Below are positions 33,912 to 37,414 of a stretch of DNA of 37,414 bases, piece after piece (positions within the stretch are counted from its first letter, which is position 1; each line of letters opens with the position of its first letter). The stretch lies in the NCBI RefSeq assembly GCF_016469035.1, contig NZ_JAEHJZ010000001.1, positions 1 to 37,414 of the forward strand. The letters run 5' to 3'. This DNA is from Gelidibacter salicanalis. GTDB taxonomy: Bacteria; Bacteroidota; Bacteroidia; Flavobacteriales; Flavobacteriaceae. Both the position numbers and the translations under genes were made by a program. The notes below the pieces were generated by a model that was given only the letters and a program-made list of their open reading frames with translations, made no database searches and was not told the DNA's origin.

Positions 33912-35851
33912 GAAAATTGTTACTCCTTTCACTTATTGTAGTTGTAGGTGTCATTTTCATTGCACGCTTATTTTATCTTCAGGTCTATAATGAAGATCCT
34001 TACAGCTTGTATGATGATAATGCCATACGAAAGGTATATGATTACCCAAAACGGGGTTATATTTATGATAGAGAGGGCAAGTTGTTGGTGGCCAACCAAC
34101 CGTCTTATGACGTCATGTTTATTCCTCGTGAAGTAAAACCTTTAGACACTCTAGAGTTTTGTAATCTTTTGAAGATTACGAAGGAAGATTTTATCAATTT
34201 TTACGATAAAGCATACCGCTATTCCCCGCGATTACCGTCTGTTTTTATTCCGCAATTGTCACGAATGGAATATGCCGTTTTGCAGGAAAAAATTAGAAAA
34301 TACGAAGGCTTTTACATTCAAAAACGATCGTTGAGAGATTACCAAACCACTATTGGCGCGAATGTTTTGGGAGATATTGGTGAAGTTAACAACTACATCA
34401 TTGAAAACGATCCGTATTACAAAAGCGGCGATTTAATTGGTAAACAAGGCGTTGAATTATCTTATGAAGAAGTTCTACGCGGTATAAAAGGCATTAAATT
34501 TATCCAAAAAGACCGATTCAATAGAGATATTGGCCCTTATAAAGATGGTATTTATGACACCTTACCGCAACCTGGAAAAGACATCACCATTACCATTGAT
34601 TCAGAGCTTCAAAAATACGGCGAACTTCTTATGCGACACAAACATGGTGGTATTATTGCCATAGAGCCAAGTTCAGGAGAAATTATTGCTATGGTTTCAG
34701 CCCCCTCCTACAACCCAAACTTATTGGTGGGTAGACAGCGCTCTAGAAATTTCTCTAAACTCTATACAGATACTATTGCAAAACCATTATTTGATAGAAG
34801 TTTAAAAGCACAGTATCCTCCAGGATCTCCTTTTAAGGTGTTGAGTGCTTTGATTGGGCTTCAGGAGAACGTGGTAACCACTGAAGATCAATTTTCTTGC
34901 AGAAATGGGTACTATCTGGGCAGCCGACGTTTAACGGGTTGCCATAGTCATGTGAGTCCCTTATCAATGAATCAAGGAATTGCTCAGTCTTGCAACGCTT
35001 ATTTTGTGAATGTTTACAGGCGCATTATTGAAAAATACGACAAACCAGCTGAAGGCATGGATGTTTGGAGCAATCACATTAAAAGCTTCGGGCTTGGCGA
35101 TTATTTAGGATACGATCTTAAGATTGGAAATAAAGGACGTATTCCAGATGGCGATTTCTATGATAAATGGTATGGTAAAAACCGTTGGTCTTCCACCTAT
35201 AATATTTCAAATGCCATTGGACAAGGTGAAGTAGAAACAACGCCTATCCAATTGGCCAATATGGTGGCTGCCATTGCAAACCGCGGACATTACTACACAC
35301 CTCATATCATTAAAAAAATTGAAGGAGGGCCCATAGACAAAAAATACACCACCCCCAATTATACCACCATTGATAAAGAACATTTTGAACCTGTAGTACA
35401 AGGGATGTTTGACGTTTATAATTCGGGTACAGCTTACAATCTGCGGGTTCCTGGAATTGATATTTGTGGAAAAACGGGAACTGCAGAGAACTTCATGAAA
35501 ATTGATGGCAAACGCACCCAATTGACAGATCACTCCATTTTTGTGGCGTTTGCTCCTAAAGACAACCCTAAAATTGCCATTGCTGTTTTTGTTGAAAACG
35601 GCTATTGGGGAAGTCGGTTTGCAGGACGTATTGCAAGTTTAATGATAGAAAAATATATTAAAGGCGAGGTTTCAATGACTTCTATGGAAGATTGGATATT
35701 AACCCATAGTTTGGAGAATGAATATGCAAAACCCTATTCAGGACAAGAGTTTGGCATCAACAGACAATCGGCATTACAAGTCATTGACAAAATAGAAAAA
35801 GACACAGTTGTAAATCCTATCACTACACGAACATCTATATTGAATCAGTAA
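33908..35851 (+). CDS. mrdA: Penicillin-binding protein 2 (elongasome transpeptidase)
   Basis: A 647-residue class B penicillin-binding protein. It has one N-terminal transmembrane helix (3-20), a pedestal domain with KRGYIYDREGKLLVANQPSYDV (about 48-69), and a transpeptidase domain. Active-site motifs are SPFK (Ser307, Lys310 in YPPGSPFK), SCN (361-363) and KTG (522-524). It cross-links lateral peptidoglycan with RodA. The gene overlaps mreD by 4 bases and precedes rodA by 3. The tail after about residue 590 is longer than in E. coli, as is common in this phylum. Confidence 0.97.
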   Translation: MRKLLLLSLIVVVGVIFIARLFYLQVYNEDPYSLYDDNAIRKVYDYPKRGYIYDREGKLLVANQPSYDVMFIPREVKPLDTLEFCNLLKITKEDFINFYDKAYRYSPRLPSVFIPQLSRMEYAVLQEKIRKYEGFYIQKRSLRDYQTTIGANVLGDIGEVNNYIIENDPYYKSGDLIGKQGVELSYEEVLRGIKGIKFIQKDRFNRDIGPYKDGIYDTLPQPGKDITITIDSELQKYGELLMRHKHGGIIAIEPSSGEIIAMVSAPSYNPNLLVGRQRSRNFSKLYTDTIAKPLFDRSLKAQYPPGSPFKVLSALIGLQENVVTTEDQFSCRNGYYLGSRRLTGCHSHVSPLSMNQGIAQSCNAYFVNVYRRIIEKYDKPAEGMDVWSNHIKSFGLGDYLGYDLKIGNKGRIPDGDFYDKWYGKNRWSSTYNISNAIGQGEVETTPIQLANMVAAIANRGHYYTPHIIKKIEGGPIDKKYTTPNYTTIDKEHFEPVVQGMFDVYNSGTAYNLRVPGIDICGKTGTAENFMKIDGKRTQLTDHSIFVAFAPKDNPKIAIAVFVENGYWGSRFAGRIASLMIEKYIKGEVSMTSMEDWILTHSLENEYAKPYSGQEFGINRQSALQVIDKIEKDTVVNPITTRTSILNQ

Positions 35852-35854
35852 TTA

Positions 35855-37132
35855 ATGCAAAGAGAATACAAATTATTAAATTTTGATTGGATTACAATAG
35901 CCTTGTTCCTACTCCTTGTGGTCTTTGGTTGGCTTAACATTATGTCTGCTTCCCACACTGGCGAGATCAATGACTATTTTGATATGAGCCAACCCTACGG
36001 AAAGCAGTCTGTATTTATCCTTTTTACACTGGCGTTAATAGTACTTATCTTGGCTCTAGACGCGAAATTTTATGAACGTTTTGCCAGTATCATTTATGCG
36101 GTATCCATTCTATCTCTGCTTGGACTGTTTATTTTTGGGAAAAATGTCAATGGAGCCACAGCTTGGTATGGCATTGGCGGTATGACACTACAACCCAGCG
36201 AATTTGCTAAATTTGCGACCTCCTTGGCGGTAGCAAAATATATGAGTGATCTTCAAACAAATATGAAGACCTTTAAAGATCAGGCCAAAACCGTAGCGCT
36301 AATTGTGCTTCCTGCAATTTTAATTTTATTACAAAATGATGCCGGTAGTACGGTGGTTTATGCCGCCTTCTTTTTCGTTTTTTACAGAGAAGGTCTGCAA
36401 CAAATTTATCTGGTTATTGTTGTGTTTTTAATAGGTCTTGCCATCATGGCACTTAAATTTAATGTGGTGGTTGCCAGTTTGGTTGCAGCACTTATTATTT
36501 TTGGACATCATTTTTTCGGACAGAGAAAACGTCCGCAGCTTATTCAACCCATTGCTATAGTCATAGTAGCTGTGGCGGTGTCTTTTGGTGTAAAATATTT
36601 CTACAATTCGATCCTTCAAGAACATCAAAAAGACAGAATCAGTTTATGGTTGCGCTTGGAGAAAGATCCAATTAAGCTTCATGAAATGAAACAAACCATT
36701 TTGTACAACCTCAACGAGTCTGAAAAAGCAATCAGTTCAGGTGGGTTGACGGGAAAAGGATTTTTAGAAGGCACCAGAACTACTGGTAAATTTGTACCAG
36801 AACAACACACGGATTATATTTTTAGTACCGTAGGAGAAGAATGGGGCTTTTTAGGGAGCGCGCTTGTGGTCATTCTATTTGTAGGGCTCTTGCTCCGTAT
36901 ATTATACTTGGCAGAATTGCAAAAATCGACATTCAGTAGAGTGTATGGCTATTGCGTGGCTTCCATATTATTTATACACTTCTTAATCAATATAGGCATG
37001 GTTATGGGCTTAATTCCTACCATCGGGATTCCGCTTCCTTTCTTCAGTTACGGTGGTTCAGGACTCTGGGCGTATACCATTTTGCTCTTTATTTTTATTA
37101 AACTCGACTCCAACCGCATTAACGAGTGGTAA
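35855..37132 (+). CDS. rodA: Rod shape-determining protein RodA, SEDS glycosyltransferase
   Basis: A 425-residue SEDS-family polytopic membrane protein that polymerises lipid II during elongation. About ten hydrophobic segments are visible. Family motifs: WLNIMSASH in the first helix, GKNVNGATAWYGIGGMTLQPSEFAK, LQNDAGSTVVY with the catalytic-region Asp, GKGFLEGTRTTGKFVPEQHTDYIFSTVGEEWGF with the conserved Glu-Glu, and GIPLPFFSYGGSGLWA at the end. An insertion-like loop near residues 210-245 separates the middle helices. Last gene of the mreB operon, followed by a terminator and the third repeat copy. Confidence 0.97.
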   Translation: MQREYKLLNFDWITIALFLLLVVFGWLNIMSASHTGEINDYFDMSQPYGKQSVFILFTLALIVLILALDAKFYERFASIIYAVSILSLLGLFIFGKNVNGATAWYGIGGMTLQPSEFAKFATSLAVAKYMSDLQTNMKTFKDQAKTVALIVLPAILILLQNDAGSTVVYAAFFFVFYREGLQQIYLVIVVFLIGLAIMALKFNVVVASLVAALIIFGHHFFGQRKRPQLIQPIAIVIVAVAVSFGVKYFYNSILQEHQKDRISLWLRLEKDPIKLHEMKQTILYNLNESEKAISSGGLTGKGFLEGTRTTGKFVPEQHTDYIFSTVGEEWGFLGSALVVILFVGLLLRILYLAELQKSTFSRVYGYCVASILFIHFLINIGMVMGLIPTIGIPLPFFSYGGSGLWAYTILLFIFIKLDSNRINEW

Positions 37133-37170
37133 TTCTAGGATGTTGAAAAAATCATTATTATATCCATAAA

Positions 37171-37200
37171 AAAAACCTGTCCATATCAGACAGGCTTTTC
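37171..37200 (+). terminator. Terminator of the mreB-rodA operon
   Basis: CCTGTC and GACAGG arms (37176-37181 and 37189-37194) with a 7-base loop are followed by CTTTTC and preceded by an A-run. It is 40 bases after the rodA stop. Confidence 0.75.
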
Positions 37201-37208
37201 TATTACTA

Positions 37209-37414
37209 ATCATGAGTGTCCGGTAAAACAAGTAAAAAGTTTACAAAGCCCATTAAAGTAAGACCTGGTAAGAGATATTAAAAATGGCACCTTGCTTTTT
37301 GAAACCAATTTCACTTAGAGTGATTGGGCAAATTTAATTTAGAATAACGATTGTTTATCAGTCAGTTATAATCAAATCTCCGTTCTTTTCCCGATAGTTA
37401 TCGGGACTATAAGC
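37209..37414 (+). repeat. MITE-like repeat, copy C (cut by window end)
   Basis: The first 206 bases of a plus-oriented copy, beginning ATCATGAGTGTCCGGTAAA. It carries the central stem CCAAT...ATTGG at 37305-37327 and the hairpin CCCGATA-N2-TATCGGG at 37390-37405. It reads on to the window edge in step with copy A, so the right end must lie about 30 bases outside. It sits directly after the mreB-rodA terminator. Confidence 0.75.

Noticed and set aside
37281-37296. TGGCACCTTGC in repeat copy C as a sigma-54 promoter
   Set aside because: The spacing between the GG and GC pairs is about 4 bases too short, and the TGGCAC is TGACAC in the other copies.

Overview
The window comes from the chromosome of a member of the Bacteroidota, almost certainly family Flavobacteriaceae. 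It is AT-rich, and several genes are preceded by the Bacteroidota promoter form TTG-N17-21-TAnnTTTG. It carries the gliding / type IX secretion genes gldKLMN, an exosortase F pair (XrtF and its associated protein) and a HYC_CC_PP family protein, which are lineage markers. Most of it is housekeeping or lineage-core DNA. I see no phage, CRISPR array, rRNA, tRNA or intact transposase.

Layout. (1) 17-3303, minus: an ABC-F ATPase, a CPXCG cysteine-rich protein and a DUF2851 protein in a tight operon. A DUF983 gene diverges from it and converges on an FAD oxidoreductase (3387-4878). (2) 5002-13473, minus: topA, a degenerate arginase-fold gene, then gldK-gldL-gldM-gldN, closed by a strong terminator. 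(3) 13625-15711, minus: an LVIVD-repeat lipoprotein and a multipass membrane protein. (4) 15878-22671, plus: miaB, a sigma-54 activator without a sensor domain, lptE, a TPR protein, secG, then groES-groEL. A sequence matching a sigma-54 -24/-12 promoter lies just before groES. (5) 22782-27520, minus: a 32-residue Lys/Pro/Ala-rich microprotein, a periplasmic HMA metal-binding protein, a TonB-dependent receptor, a HYC_CC_PP protein, and the XrtF-associated protein plus XrtF. (6) 27612-29627: a GAF-domain free-methionine sulfoxide reductase-like gene converging on a MacB/FtsX-type permease. (7) 29833-37132, plus: purH, then the rod-shape operon mreB-mreC-mreD-mrdA-rodA.

The least explained DNA is a three-copy, non-coding repeat of about 220-240 bp (25613-25850, 28149-28366, 37209 to the window edge). 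It has imperfect terminal inverted repeats with core TGTCCGRTAAA, a conserved internal stem-loop and, in two copies, a CCCGATA-N2-TATCGGG hairpin. It looks like a MITE family. One copy forms the whole upstream region of the TonB receptor gene. Other points worth checking are the groES upstream region with its nearby sigma-54 activator, the loss of metal ligands in the arginase-like protein next to gldK, two apparently leaderless genes, and the unannotated microprotein beside groEL.

All product names rest on motif reading by eye. No database search or folding program was run.
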